From assembly GCF_018304945.1 (NCBI RefSeq), contig NZ_JAGQEE010000001.1, positions 930,001 through 994,000 on the forward strand: a stretch of DNA of 64,000 bases. Direction: 5' to 3'. The notes below the pieces were generated by a model. The model was not told the origin of the DNA and did not search any database. It saw only the letters and a list, made by a program, of their open reading frames with translations. This stretch comes from Collimonas humicola (GTDB lineage: Bacteria > Pseudomonadota > Gammaproteobacteria > Burkholderiales > Burkholderiaceae_D). Shown one piece after another: positions 39,519 to 48,431 of the stretch. The number at the start of each line of letters is the position of its first letter. Positions within the stretch are counted from its first letter, which is position 1. The translations under genes were made by a program, and so were the position numbers.

Positions 39519-39861
39519 TTTTGGCTCCCAAATAGCGGCGCTTCAACGTGCCGATGATGTCCGCTTCGTTAATTTCCTTAAATACTTCGCGCGCCGTAGC
39601 CAGCGCAAACAAACCAACCAGGAACTCGATACCGGAATGGGTCCGCGCGCCGGTGATGACGAACCAATCGATCAGCACCGGAGCAATGTAGACGGCACAC
39701 GCCAGGCCGGCGGCAAAACTGGACAGTTTCTGCCACCAGTTCAAACCATCCCCCAGAAATTTCAGGGCAACCGCCGATCCCACCGCCCCGGGCAGCAGCG
39801 GCAATAGGTATTTCGTGATTGCCAGCCATATCGCCGCTAGCGTGCTTGTTGGTTCTGCCAT
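39502..39861 (-). CDS. Putative phage holin
   Basis: 119 residues (MAEPTSTLAAIWLAITKYLL). Two or three hydrophobic segments (LLPLLPGAVGSAVALKFL, LACAVYIAPVLIDWF, FLVGLFALATA) resemble phage holins that start with MxEPT. GAAGAGGC lies directly upstream of the ATG at 39861. It precedes the other holin candidate and the endolysin, fitting a lysis role. Which of the two is the true holin is unclear. Confidence 0.65.
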   Translation of the reverse strand: MAEPTSTLAAIWLAITKYLLPLLPGAVGSAVALKFLGDGLNWWQKLSSFAAGLACAVYIAPVLIDWFVITGARTHSGIEFLVGLFALATAREVFKEINEADIIGTLKRRYLGAKNDPTN

Positions 39862-39908
39862 GCCTCTTCCCATTAATGATCTGCGCCGGCAGGAGAACCA
39901 CATTGCCC

Positions 39909-40121
39909 CTATCGACTGATTGCCTTACCTAGTGCCCCTATCCCCTTGATCACCCCATCCAGGCGTCCTACTAAGGCAAGCTGCACCTTCTGCTCCAGCT
40001 CCCGATGCTTCACCCAGGTATCAAACGCTTTCGACTCCAGGAAATCCCGTGCATCCGAGATCCCCATGTGCATCGCCTCCGGGTACGAGGTGCTTGAATA
40101 TAAACTCAAGCTAACTGCCAT
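39909..40121 (-). CDS. Small phage protein, unknown
   Basis: 70 residues (MAVSLSLYSSTSYPEAMHMG), soluble and helical, with DFLESKAFDTWVKHRELEQK. Its start overlaps the end of the 263-residue gene by 11 bp, suggesting coupled translation. Its frame stays open back to 40247, so a fused product by frameshift is possible. The tail-assembly role is a guess from position. Confidence 0.5.
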   Translation of the reverse strand: MAVSLSLYSSTSYPEAMHMGISDARDFLESKAFDTWVKHRELEQKVQLALVGRLDGVIKGIGALGKAISR

Positions 40122-40902
40122 ATTGCGTAGGTTTTCCAGTAACTCTCTTCGCGAACTCACTGACACAGGCTGAAACTGGAAATCGGGCCGGAGGCAACGA
40201 CTTCGCCTCCGACTCCTTATGCGGCAATGCCACAAATCCCTCGTCAATTTCGACTGTCTCGAAGAAATGCATCATCAGCTTGTTACCGCGGTGGCGCATC
40301 GCATATAACCCCAAGAATTCCGACTCCGGGTACTCGCTGATCACCAGCATGCGGCTTTTCAGCCACTCCAGATACTTCAACGAATCCAGTGCAGGATCCG
40401 GCGCAAGCTCGCCCACACGTAACAGTTGCGCCGCCATGGCACCCAGCATCCAATGCAATTGGCCGGCCACCTTCGGGATGTGTCCGTGCAATTGCTCAAT
40501 GGCTTCCGCCATTGCGCCCGTCACCGGCGAGATCTGCCATTCGTCGCCACCATGGCTGCCAAGGGCGATGGGGAAATCAGGTGTGTCACGGCTGGCATTT
40601 AGGTAGTCCATGTAATGGCCGTCGCCGAGCATGAAATTGGCGCCGCCGCCCTCTTCTCCTGTGGTATGGGCCAGGTAGTGACCCACCACCAGCATGCGCT
40701 CCTGCACCGTCCAGTTTTTCGGATCGGTGACATGGCGCTCGGTAGGCGCGTCAGCGGACTCGATGACCATCTGCAGGAACGTCGTGGTCGATTCTTCAAA
40801 ACGCTCGGGTGGCACGGCGGCCAGCAAGCCGGCGTTCACAATGGAGAGCTCGCGCAGCTTGACGGCGAGGCGGCGTGTTCTAAGGGGTGAGAAAGCAATC
40901 AT
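40111..40902 (-). CDS. Phage protein, probable tail/baseplate assembly
   Basis: 263 residues, soluble. Recognisable runs are LMLGDGHYMDYLNASRD-like (NFMLGDGHYMDYL) and GDEWQISPVTGAMAEAIEQL, which I cannot place with certainty in a named family. It lies between baseplate-type proteins and the lysis cassette, where contractile phages often encode tail-assembly chaperones or baseplate hub assembly factors. AAGGA lies 12 bases before the ATG. Confidence 0.55.
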   Translation of the reverse strand: MIAFSPLRTRRLAVKLRELSIVNAGLLAAVPPERFEESTTTFLQMVIESADAPTERHVTDPKNWTVQERMLVVGHYLAHTTGEEGGGANFMLGDGHYMDYLNASRDTPDFPIALGSHGGDEWQISPVTGAMAEAIEQLHGHIPKVAGQLHWMLGAMAAQLLRVGELAPDPALDSLKYLEWLKSRMLVISEYPESEFLGLYAMRHRGNKLMMHFFETVEIDEGFVALPHKESEAKSLPPARFPVSACVSEFAKRVTGKPTQYGS

Positions 40903-40921
40903 ATGATTCGATAATCCTTAG

Positions 40922-41740
40922 TTAATTGGACGAATAGAAACCTGGTGCCATGAACTTCTTCAGGTCGTCGCGATCCAGCGCGGTCAAGGTCGCCAGCGTT
41001 AAGGGAATGGTGATTTCGGTGTAATAACCGTCTTGGTTGATAGGGGCATCGATCGGCTCGCCGATGGTCTCGATCACCATGGGTGCCAGGGTCCGCTGCT
41101 TATACTGAAAGCCGATCAGCTGCGGCGCGACGGACGGGAACATGCTGTTGATGGCGCCATCAATACCATCGCCACCGCTCGCGGCACGCCCGACCAGGCT
41201 ATCGCCGCTGAGTTTCTGCGGCAGCGCCCAGGCCCATAGCTGCTGCAGCGGTACCGCTACCTCCCTTTTGGGATCGCTAAAGGCACGAAACACCAAGGAC
41301 ACGTTGATTTTGATGGGCGGCATCCCGGTAAAGATCTGGGTCGAGTTCAACTTGGTGATACCAGTGCGGCCTTCAAATTTCTTGATATTGCGTTCTATGG
41401 CGCCGACTTCGCCACTACTGGATCCCGACTTTGATTTACGGCCGAAGAAGGAGTAAAAGTCATTCATTCCAGGCAGTAGCGCGCCCGACTGCAACATGGC
41501 AATCAAGGCCGGCGCTTTGCTGTCAGGACTGCTTTGCTCGAATGGCGACTGCCAATTCAGCGTCGCTTCCATATTGCCGCCGGCAGTCACGGGCGCATGC
41601 ACCTCGATTTGCTCTTGCCCCGCACGCACCCCCTTGTTGTCAACCGGATAAATCTTGGCAATCAAATGCTCGGAGAGCCCTAACCACTGGGAACCGAGGA
41701 TCTGCTGGTCTGCCGTCGTGCCCTGCCCTGGTGCGGCCAT
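40922..41740 (-). CDS. Phage tail/baseplate protein, tube-initiator-like
   Basis: 272 residues. The segments NSTQIFTGMPPIKINVSLVF, RAFSDPKREVAVPLQQLWAWALP and a C-terminal TEITIPLTLATLTALDRDDL suggest the beta-barrel tube-like fold of T4 gp48/gp54 type baseplate-tube proteins; this is family-style inference. It has a good ribosome site (AAGG, 8 bp). It follows the EF-hand protein and sheath genes in the tail cluster. Confidence 0.55.
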   Translation of the reverse strand: MAAPGQGTTADQQILGSQWLGLSEHLIAKIYPVDNKGVRAGQEQIEVHAPVTAGGNMEATLNWQSPFEQSSPDSKAPALIAMLQSGALLPGMNDFYSFFGRKSKSGSSSGEVGAIERNIKKFEGRTGITKLNSTQIFTGMPPIKINVSLVFRAFSDPKREVAVPLQQLWAWALPQKLSGDSLVGRAASGGDGIDGAINSMFPSVAPQLIGFQYKQRTLAPMVIETIGEPIDAPINQDGYYTEITIPLTLATLTALDRDDLKKFMAPGFYSSN

Positions 41741-41822
41741 GTTTCAACCTTGCATAAAATAGCGGGCAGCCGATTCACCTGGCTGCCCGCTGTGTTGAAG
41801 TGTTAATTCACACTGGGAACGA

Positions 41823-42524
41823 TTACTTGCTCAGGCCCATCTTCCGATTCAGCCGCATCGACTTCATGCGACGCATGGTGGCACTGGCCGTGTGCGCCTT
41901 CATCTGTGCCTTGCGGATACTGACCTTCTGCTTGGCAGTCAGGCGAACGCGCCCCGCAATACGCTTGTTGATCCGCACCTTCTTGCCATTGCGGATCACC
42001 ATGCGCTTCTTGTAAGTGGCATCCAGCACTGCATCGCTGCCTTCATCGCCAAACACAAAATTGTCGATATCCGCGCTGGAGGCCTCATCGCCATCCGGCA
42101 AACTGGCGGCCAGCAGATCCCGGATCCGGTCTGCAGCAGCTTCATCCCAATCGTTCAGGAGCTTGTCGCAGTCTTCATCCGAGACGCCCTTCTCGGCCAG
42201 GTAGTCCCAGGCAAATTCGAGAGCCGTCTCCAGCACATCGGCCTCATCGTCACTGAGCTCACCGTCCTTGTTCGCATCCACCAGGCCAACCATATTCGCC
42301 ATCAGACGGTCCGCCAGGGATTCCTCATCATCGAGATCATCGGTTTCAATCCACTCCTGGATCGTCGATGCGGCACCGAGCGCAATGTGCGTGGCGGCAT
42401 AGTCCGCCGCGGCATTGCCCTCCTCATCATCGGAGGCAGAATCGAGCACCACCTCCGGTAGCTTCTTTGGAATTTCCTTCACGTGTAGCGTATGGCGAAT
42501 CGCTTTTGCAGCCAGATGACTCAT
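41823..42524 (-). CDS. Phage protein with an EF-hand-like loop
   Basis: 233 residues from the ATG at 42524 (AAAGGAAAAAG upstream). The central part is very acidic and holds DANKDGELSDDEA, matching the 12-residue calcium loop DxNxDGxLxxxE. The C-terminal 60 residues are strongly basic (KKRMVIRNGKKVRINKRIAG, MRRMKSMRLNRKMG). An acidic-then-basic layout in the tail gene cluster suggests a structural or assembly protein; it is not a family I recognise. It overlaps no other gene in its chosen form. Confidence 0.6.
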   Translation of the reverse strand: MSHLAAKAIRHTLHVKEIPKKLPEVVLDSASDDEEGNAAADYAATHIALGAASTIQEWIETDDLDDEESLADRLMANMVGLVDANKDGELSDDEADVLETALEFAWDYLAEKGVSDEDCDKLLNDWDEAAADRIRDLLAASLPDGDEASSADIDNFVFGDEGSDAVLDATYKKRMVIRNGKKVRINKRIAGRVRLTAKQKVSIRKAQMKAHTASATMRRMKSMRLNRKMGLSK

Positions 42525-42552
42525 CTTTTTCCTTTCATTTTGTATGCCCCGA

Positions 42553-44172
42553 TTAGCGGGATAGTGTTTGGGTGACAAAGGTTTGGCGATTGGTGCCGTC
42601 GTATTTCAAGGAATAGGACACGTCCATGCGATCCGCCGGCCGCAGCGCATTGGGCTGCACCACATACTGAAACGCCTCCCCGTCCATCTCAGCGCTGGGC
42701 ACGATCCACTTAGCGGTCTTGGCATCCTTGAACAGCTTTTTGAGGAAAGCATCGGTCTTTTTAACGGAGACTTCCATCGGCAACTGCAACGCCTCTTTCG
42801 CAAAGCGCGTGACCCAGTCATCGATCGAACTGGACATATCAGCCACCGAGATCAGCTTTTTCATGGAGACCGCCGTTTTGGCGCAAGTCAGCGAATCGCT
42901 GAACACATATTTGCCGCCGCCGTTGTATTTGACGTAGATCACCGGATTGATCTTGGCGTCCGCCAGATCGCTCAAGTCGTCGTCCGGCGAGTAGATCTGC
43001 ACAATGCCTGTTCTGTCCAACGGCCAGTTTTTGCCAGCAATCGGATAGTTTTTAGGCGCGAAGCCATTGGCATCGATCTGGGCATTGCGCAAGCACCGGC
43101 GCGCCACGTTGTACGCCGAGGTGCCGAGCACTACTTTTCCGTTCAGGCCCAACGGATCGTCAGACTTCAACGGCGCCCAGAATGCCTGGCAATAGTGAGA
43201 ATCGAAGTTCAGTTGCGCCATGAAGGCAATCGCTGCCTCCGGCGACAGCGTGCCAGGGACATCCCAAGCAAACTGCCGATTGGTGTCATAGGCCAGCTGG
43301 GCCAAAGCCGATAGCAGCGCCGACGCATGCGAGCCGCCGCTGACGATATAGGCGTAATCATGTTCCGTCTTCTGCAGCAAATCCCGTGCACGCGCAAAGT
43401 CCGCCACCCCATAGGCGGTGCTGCCCTCGGTAAAATAGGCCATCACCGGAGAAATGGCGACCTTGGCGCGGCCATTGGCATCCCGCCCGTAAGCATTCGA
43501 GGTCGGCGCAATCTGGGCGCCATGCCCCACCAGCACCTCAACGTTGTCAGTCGTCCGCTCCACCACGTCCGGCAAATAGGCGCTTTGTTGATAGTCGTCC
43601 ACGGCATCCGGATTGAGCGATCCGACAAATTCGTAGAGCGTATTGCGGTCCTTGTCGCGCAGGCGCAGCGTCACTTGGCGATTGGCGACAAGTACACCGT
43701 TTTCCGTCACCGCGTCAGCATGCAGCTCGACCACAATCCCATCGTTGTAGCATTCAAGATGCTTTACCGACAACAAAAATGGCTTGTCGGTCGGTACATC
43801 GGCGGCTACGGTGAAAAGCAGATCCGTCGCTGGCGCCTCCGGCTGGGTCACGATGATGGTCGACAGTACGGCGGTACTGGTCGTCAGACGCTGAACCACC
43901 GCCGAGGCCGCGCCCTTTTGCAACGCTTCATAGACGTGGATATGTGCCTCGTTCAGTGCTGAAGCACGTAAGGACTCGCCGCGGCCGAGCTTCTTTTGGA
44001 AATTGCCGCGATTGACCCGAAACGGCTTGTCAATACGCCCGCGCGTGGCGCGCATGACGATGCCGAACACCTGATCGGAATTGTCCGGCGCGTAGCCATC
44101 GGTCATATCCCGCAAAGGATTCAATTGCACGCCCGATTGAGAGCCAAGCTGCCGATTAAAAGCAGTAGACAT
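42553..44172 (-). CDS. Tail sheath protein
   Basis: 539 residues. The N-terminus with FGIVMRATRGRIDKPFRVNR, the middle DYAYIVSGGSHASALLSALA-type alpha/beta region and the C-terminal KTAVSMKKLISVADMSSSID, FAKEALQLPMEVSVKKTDAF match contractile tail sheath proteins. Sheath subunits stack around the tail tube and contract on infection. This identifies the element as a myovirus-like prophage. AAGGA lies before the ATG. Confidence 0.85.
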   Translation of the reverse strand: MSTAFNRQLGSQSGVQLNPLRDMTDGYAPDNSDQVFGIVMRATRGRIDKPFRVNRGNFQKKLGRGESLRASALNEAHIHVYEALQKGAASAVVQRLTTSTAVLSTIIVTQPEAPATDLLFTVAADVPTDKPFLLSVKHLECYNDGIVVELHADAVTENGVLVANRQVTLRLRDKDRNTLYEFVGSLNPDAVDDYQQSAYLPDVVERTTDNVEVLVGHGAQIAPTSNAYGRDANGRAKVAISPVMAYFTEGSTAYGVADFARARDLLQKTEHDYAYIVSGGSHASALLSALAQLAYDTNRQFAWDVPGTLSPEAAIAFMAQLNFDSHYCQAFWAPLKSDDPLGLNGKVVLGTSAYNVARRCLRNAQIDANGFAPKNYPIAGKNWPLDRTGIVQIYSPDDDLSDLADAKINPVIYVKYNGGGKYVFSDSLTCAKTAVSMKKLISVADMSSSIDDWVTRFAKEALQLPMEVSVKKTDAFLKKLFKDAKTAKWIVPSAEMDGEAFQYVVQPNALRPADRMDVSYSLKYDGTNRQTFVTQTLSR

Positions 44173-44181
44173 AGAAGATCC

Positions 44182-44610
44182 TTATTTTTTGTCGGTATTA
44201 GCCGCGTCGTCCGTTGCCTTATCCGCCGGCGGCTTCAGTTCAGCGGCGGCCTTTTTCTGGCTTTTGCCAGCAGCGGGAATTTTGGCGACCGCCTCATCAG
44301 GTTGGCCGTCGTCCAACATGTTCATGCTCATTGCATCACCCCACTGGTTCAGTTCCGACAAAGAATCCACGTCCGACGCAAAGCGCGTCAGCTGGGCATG
44401 ATCCTTAAAAGTGACCTCAACCGCATTGTCTGGCACGCTGAAATTCGGCTTCAGCTCAGCCCGAACGTCGGGAAACACCAGATGGCGTGGTGTGTGATTC
44501 GTAAGTCGTAAGGCGAGAGGAAATTCGGCTTTGCCAAATGCGTCCTCGACCAGTGCATTGACGCTCTTCCCCGTCAGGGAAGAAGCGCCCAAATGTAGTA
44601 TTTCTGCCAT
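44182..44610 (-). CDS. Phage hypothetical protein
   Basis: 142 residues with N-terminal MAEILHLGASSLTGKSVNAL and a Lys/Ala-rich C-terminal tail (KSQKKAAAELKPPADKATDD). It lies between capsid and sheath genes, where head-completion or connector proteins are common. AAGGAG precedes the ATG. I recognise no family. Confidence 0.6.
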   Translation of the reverse strand: MAEILHLGASSLTGKSVNALVEDAFGKAEFPLALRLTNHTPRHLVFPDVRAELKPNFSVPDNAVEVTFKDHAQLTRFASDVDSLSELNQWGDAMSMNMLDDGQPDEAVAKIPAAGKSQKKAAAELKPPADKATDDAANTDKK

Positions 44611-44637
44611 TTGTGCTGCTCCTTCGGTGTAGGGGGA

Positions 44638-46311
44638 TTAGTCGAGATTGATTACGTCGATGACGGCGCATCCCATCGCGGACGGCAGATGCGGATTGAC
44701 CGCTGTGAAGTTACGCGCATAGAAACCCTGCTTGTAGCGCTGGTCTTCGTCGGCGTTCATATTGATTAACATGGGGGCCACGGCGTCGCCGAGGACAAAC
44801 GGATTGCGCGCGACCTGGGTCGAGCGACCGATGCAGATAATCCGCGAGGTTTTATGATCGACATCCACGATGCGTGGTGAGTAATACACCTCGTACAGGC
44901 CAAACAAGCGACCGACGCGATAGATGCCAGGGCGCGCGGTCACGCCGGATGGCGTAAACAGCGTGCTGGGCAAGCCCAGGAGCATCGCGGCCATCTTCTT
45001 GGAAACGTACAAATGGGTGATGCCGTGATCCATGGTGTCTTCAGCCATCTGCTGGCTGGCCGCACCGAGGATGCACGAGCCGTCCTGCCAGATCTGCGCC
45101 CGGGTCTTTTCCAGGCCTTGCGTGTCCCACTTGAAATCCCAGACCATGGCATTGTTGGCGCCGATGCGGGCGGCCTTCTCCAGTACCTGGTAATGCCGCT
45201 CGTTGGCAAATTGGTTACGAATGGCCAGCATGGATTCGCCCATGGGATTCAAGCCGATTTCATTGGCCATCTGCGTTTGACTATCGGTCGACACAAAGGC
45301 GTTGGCCTTCCAGGGCGAAGCACGCAAGATAAAGCGCGTCGCGATGGTATTGACGATCGGGATAATGCCCTTGTTGTTCTCGAAATCGATCACCGCTTCA
45401 GCGATCACCGGCGTATTCGCCGGCAAGGCCGGTACAGTCGTCACTTTCACAGCGCCCGTATCCGAATTCATCGAACCGGACACAGTGAACAACGTACCGC
45501 CCAGGCGGACATAGCCGCTAATCGGCGATGCCGAAGCCGGCGCGTCGGCACTGGTTTCTTTCGCCACAGGCAAGCCGTTGATGTAGATGATAGTGCGGCC
45601 TTTGAGCAGCTTGGCCGATGGTGCATCCTGATCGCAGGTATCTGCCGTCAGTTGAATCGGCGTGACCTTGCCGCCAAAGTCGTCACCGGTGCGCTTCAGC
45701 AAATGGGTACGTTGTGCCGAGGTATAGGCCCGACCGCTCAGGACACCGTCCATCAGGTCGCCAGCGCCATAGTGGCCGAAGGTGCTGCCGGCTTCATGAG
45801 AGACAATCACCAGCGGCGCTTCATTGGAGCCGATATCAGCGGGCAAATAGTTCGCGACCGGGATAGCCTCGGCCATGGCGGCCGTAATCGAGATCACGGC
45901 GCGGTTCTGCTGCAGGGACATCGGATCGTGCGCTAGGTTGGACGCCGAGTCGAGCTTGTATTTGGAACGCGCGCTTTCCGATGTCGCATAGGCTTGGTGA
46001 ATCGCCCATTGCAACACGTCGGCGGTCGGCTCGACGCCGTGTTCGGCCTCGTAGAAGGCAGCACCATCCAGAATCGCACCAGCGATGCCGGTACGGCCAT
46101 CGCCCGATTCATCAAAGAGAATCTGCAAATCCTCTGGGACCTCGACACCGGTAATTGATGCGGATAGGCTCTGCGCATCGGCAATGAATGCACCGGCGCT
46201 GGCAGAATCAAACACGCCGGTGCTGCTGACCGCCGTTTCTTTCAACTTCGTGTAAAACGTACTGACTCTTTCTGTTTTTGCGTTGTTATATTCCGCATGT
46301 TGCTTTGGCAT
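44638..46311 (-). CDS. Major capsid protein
   Basis: 557 residues. The features are those of a HK97-fold coat protein of large contractile phages: a hydrophilic N-arm, LLKRTGDDFGGKVTPIQLTA, an inserted domain around VRLGGTLFTVSGSMNSD, and the C-terminal YRVGRLFGLYEVYYSPRIVD, ICIGRSTQVARNPFVLGDAV, GFYARNFTAVNPHLPSAMG. GAGGGTGAC lies upstream of the ATG. It sits between the DarA-like and sheath genes. No separate protease/scaffold gene is visible in the window. Confidence 0.8.
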   Translation of the reverse strand: MPKQHAEYNNAKTERVSTFYTKLKETAVSSTGVFDSASAGAFIADAQSLSASITGVEVPEDLQILFDESGDGRTGIAGAILDGAAFYEAEHGVEPTADVLQWAIHQAYATSESARSKYKLDSASNLAHDPMSLQQNRAVISITAAMAEAIPVANYLPADIGSNEAPLVIVSHEAGSTFGHYGAGDLMDGVLSGRAYTSAQRTHLLKRTGDDFGGKVTPIQLTADTCDQDAPSAKLLKGRTIIYINGLPVAKETSADAPASASPISGYVRLGGTLFTVSGSMNSDTGAVKVTTVPALPANTPVIAEAVIDFENNKGIIPIVNTIATRFILRASPWKANAFVSTDSQTQMANEIGLNPMGESMLAIRNQFANERHYQVLEKAARIGANNAMVWDFKWDTQGLEKTRAQIWQDGSCILGAASQQMAEDTMDHGITHLYVSKKMAAMLLGLPSTLFTPSGVTARPGIYRVGRLFGLYEVYYSPRIVDVDHKTSRIICIGRSTQVARNPFVLGDAVAPMLINMNADEDQRYKQGFYARNFTAVNPHLPSAMGCAVIDVINLD

Positions 46312-46440
46312 GTGTCACCCTCATCGTAATTAAGATTTGCCCCAATGTCGGCGCAGGTGAAGTACCCACGCGGTATGTGCAAGTCCATTATTACGCGGTG
46401 ATGAATAGGTATTTTTGGCGGTTTTCCATCTTCGCGGGAT

Positions 46441-46917
46441 TTAGGCTAATGCCGCAATTTCCTCCGTGATGGCAGCAATGGCGACATCGAGTGCCGCCGA
46501 TTTTTCTTGTAGCGCGATCTCCATTTTTGGCGCCGCCGTCCGTATGCTGTCCGGCAATTGGATACGCACCTTCGCCATGGCGGCCTGGAATTTCAAGCGA
46601 CCAGCATCCATCATTCCGACCATCTCGCCAATGGCCGCCACCTGATCGTCCTGATACTTGAGCGGTACAACCTTCCCGTTCAGTTTCACTTGAAAAATAT
46701 CCCCCGATTGTTTAATGGAAAACGTCACCACCTGGCTATCGGCGAACGTCAGCACCATTTCTCGATACGACACACCGGATGAGCGCTTGATATTGGGAGA
46801 GATGTCGCCCTGGACAATATGGGAACCTGCGCGGGCGAAATACCGCACGACTGCCCGGGTTGCCGCGTCTTTCTTACTACCCATGTCGTCAAAACTGAAA
46901 ATGAGATTCTTTGCCAT
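46441..46917 (-). CDS. Phage protein, possibly DarA-related
   Basis: 158 residues from the ATG at 46917 (GAGGAACGGT upstream). The core SSGVSYREMVLTFADSQVVT, IKQSGDIFQVKLNGKVVPLK and KYQDDQVAAIGE resembles proteins annotated as related to DarA, the P1 head protein that protects injected DNA from type I restriction. I recall this similarity and have not verified it. A C-terminal helical part follows. The DarB-like protein encoded at the right end supports the idea. Confidence 0.5.
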   Translation of the reverse strand: MAKNLIFSFDDMGSKKDAATRAVVRYFARAGSHIVQGDISPNIKRSSGVSYREMVLTFADSQVVTFSIKQSGDIFQVKLNGKVVPLKYQDDQVAAIGEMVGMMDAGRLKFQAAMAKVRIQLPDSIRTAAPKMEIALQEKSAALDVAIAAITEEIAALA

Positions 46918-46938
46918 ACCGTTCCTCGTCATTGTTGT

Positions 46939-47532
46939 TTATGCTTTTGCCCGGCCGGTAGGTGGGCCGTCGTGTTCATCGTGATGGTGCGATTCCACCC
47001 CGATGCCGTTGCTGACAATCTCGCCACCGGTATTCTCGATGCCACCTTGAATTTGTGCTCCTGGCCCACCACTGCCATTAGATCCCGCCAGCCCTGCCTG
47101 ATAGGTAAGCAAGCCGACAGAAGTCACCTTCTCGGAAAATGTCGCCTGCGGCGTCTTCACGTCGACCATTTCACTAGCATTGATCTCGTAGCGCGCGCAA
47201 TTGACGCGGAATATCCCGTCCGCGGTCAACTCAATGTTGGCGTGATGCCAGCGCCGCCAGTCAATCGCGTTGCCGGCCCTAGCATTACGAAAGCCAGTAA
47301 TGATCGGATAGCGCGGATCGCCACCCTCGAATGCCAGCCACACCAGATCACCGGGTAGGATCTCAATCTCGGTAGCATGACTGGCCGCACGGCTCTTGTC
47401 GCCAATCGGATACTCGATCTCAGCCAACGGCAGCACATCGGCGCCATCTGTCAGGCCAGGGATTTCGACACGGCATTCGCGCGAGGCTGCCAGGTAGGAT
47501 CGGACAATGCCGGGAAGTCGGGAAGGCAGCAT
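46939..47532 (-). CDS. Baseplate spike protein (gpV/gp45-like)
   Basis: 197 residues. An OB-fold N-terminal part (CRVEIPGLTDGADVLPLAEI, GDLVWLAFEGGDPRYPIITG) is followed by a beta-helix-like stretch and the C-terminal SHHHDEHDGPPTGRAKA. HxH motifs at the tip of P2 gpV and relatives bind iron in the membrane-piercing needle. The motif here fits that role, although the P2 HxH has a different surrounding. GGAGGAAT precedes the ATG. Confidence 0.8.
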   Translation of the reverse strand: MLPSRLPGIVRSYLAASRECRVEIPGLTDGADVLPLAEIEYPIGDKSRAASHATEIEILPGDLVWLAFEGGDPRYPIITGFRNARAGNAIDWRRWHHANIELTADGIFRVNCARYEINASEMVDVKTPQATFSEKVTSVGLLTYQAGLAGSNGSGGPGAQIQGGIENTGGEIVSNGIGVESHHHDEHDGPPTGRAKA

Positions 47533-47534
47533 AG

Positions 47535-48428
47535 TTATTCCTCCAGCGTGCCAAGCCAGAACTTGGAATACAGGCGACTATCACCGCCGTCCGATCCGCT
47601 CTCGAAGGCATGTGCGGCGGTGATGATGGCGTAGTTGATGCGCTCTATCTGGATCACCTTGCCGGCATTAATGATCGGCAGATAGTCGGATTTCAAGATT
47701 TTTTTCTGAATTATGGCGCGCGTCATGTTCCACAGCATGCGGGCATCTGTCCTTGGCTGATAGCCAATAGCGCGCACTTTGGCGCGATTGCCATAGACAA
47801 ATGCGCCGGCGGCATCAATCGAAAAGAAAGACGGCACTTCATGGCGCTCCATGAAGCCGCTATCGATATTCTCAGTCGTATCCTGCTCCAGGCACAATAT
47901 CGGCTCTTGCTTAAAAATATCCTGCAGGCGAATGAACGTGACTTCACGGCCATCGGTATAAATCGCGCCGCCCTCTTCCTGCAGCACCTTGGCAACTTCG
48001 TAGCTCGGCACGCCACCGGCATAACATGCAAAGCGCGCAATCGGATAATCGGCATTAATTTTGACGCGCGCGCCGCACGCGCCATAGATACTCCCTAGTG
48101 TCGCCCCTTCCTTAATCACAGCGGTCTTGCGGCGGAACGCGATCTTGTGGCAGGGCTCAAACAGCGCCACAATGTGTAAAGCGGCCATCTGGTCGCTACC
48201 TTGAACATTGGCCGACACCTTGCTGCGCTGAACCTGGACGACGCGAAACACGTACCCTTCACTGGCTACGCTGATAGTTTCACCTTGCGTGAGCCCCGCG
48301 ACCGTTGCATCGGTCGCTCTGACGACCGCTTCCAGTGTCATCGGCACCGGCGCCAGATCGGAATGCAGGCAAGCGCTCAGCAACAGATCACCGTGCAGCA
48401 CCGTGCCGGAGGACAAAATCAGTTGCAT
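47535..48428 (-). CDS. Baseplate hub protein candidate
   Basis: 297 residues, beta-rich in the first half (MQLILSSGTVLHGDLLLSAC) and with VLQEEGGAIYTDGREVTFIR and GYQPRTDARMLWNMTRAIIQ later. Position directly upstream of the spike gene (2 bp apart) fits a gpD/gp27-type hub. The sequence similarity itself is weak in my reading. Confidence 0.55.
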   Translation of the reverse strand: MQLILSSGTVLHGDLLLSACLHSDLAPVPMTLEAVVRATDATVAGLTQGETISVASEGYVFRVVQVQRSKVSANVQGSDQMAALHIVALFEPCHKIAFRRKTAVIKEGATLGSIYGACGARVKINADYPIARFACYAGGVPSYEVAKVLQEEGGAIYTDGREVTFIRLQDIFKQEPILCLEQDTTENIDSGFMERHEVPSFFSIDAAGAFVYGNRAKVRAIGYQPRTDARMLWNMTRAIIQKKILKSDYLPIINAGKVIQIERINYAIITAAHAFESGSDGGDSRLYSKFWLGTLEE

Positions 48429-48431
48429 GCG

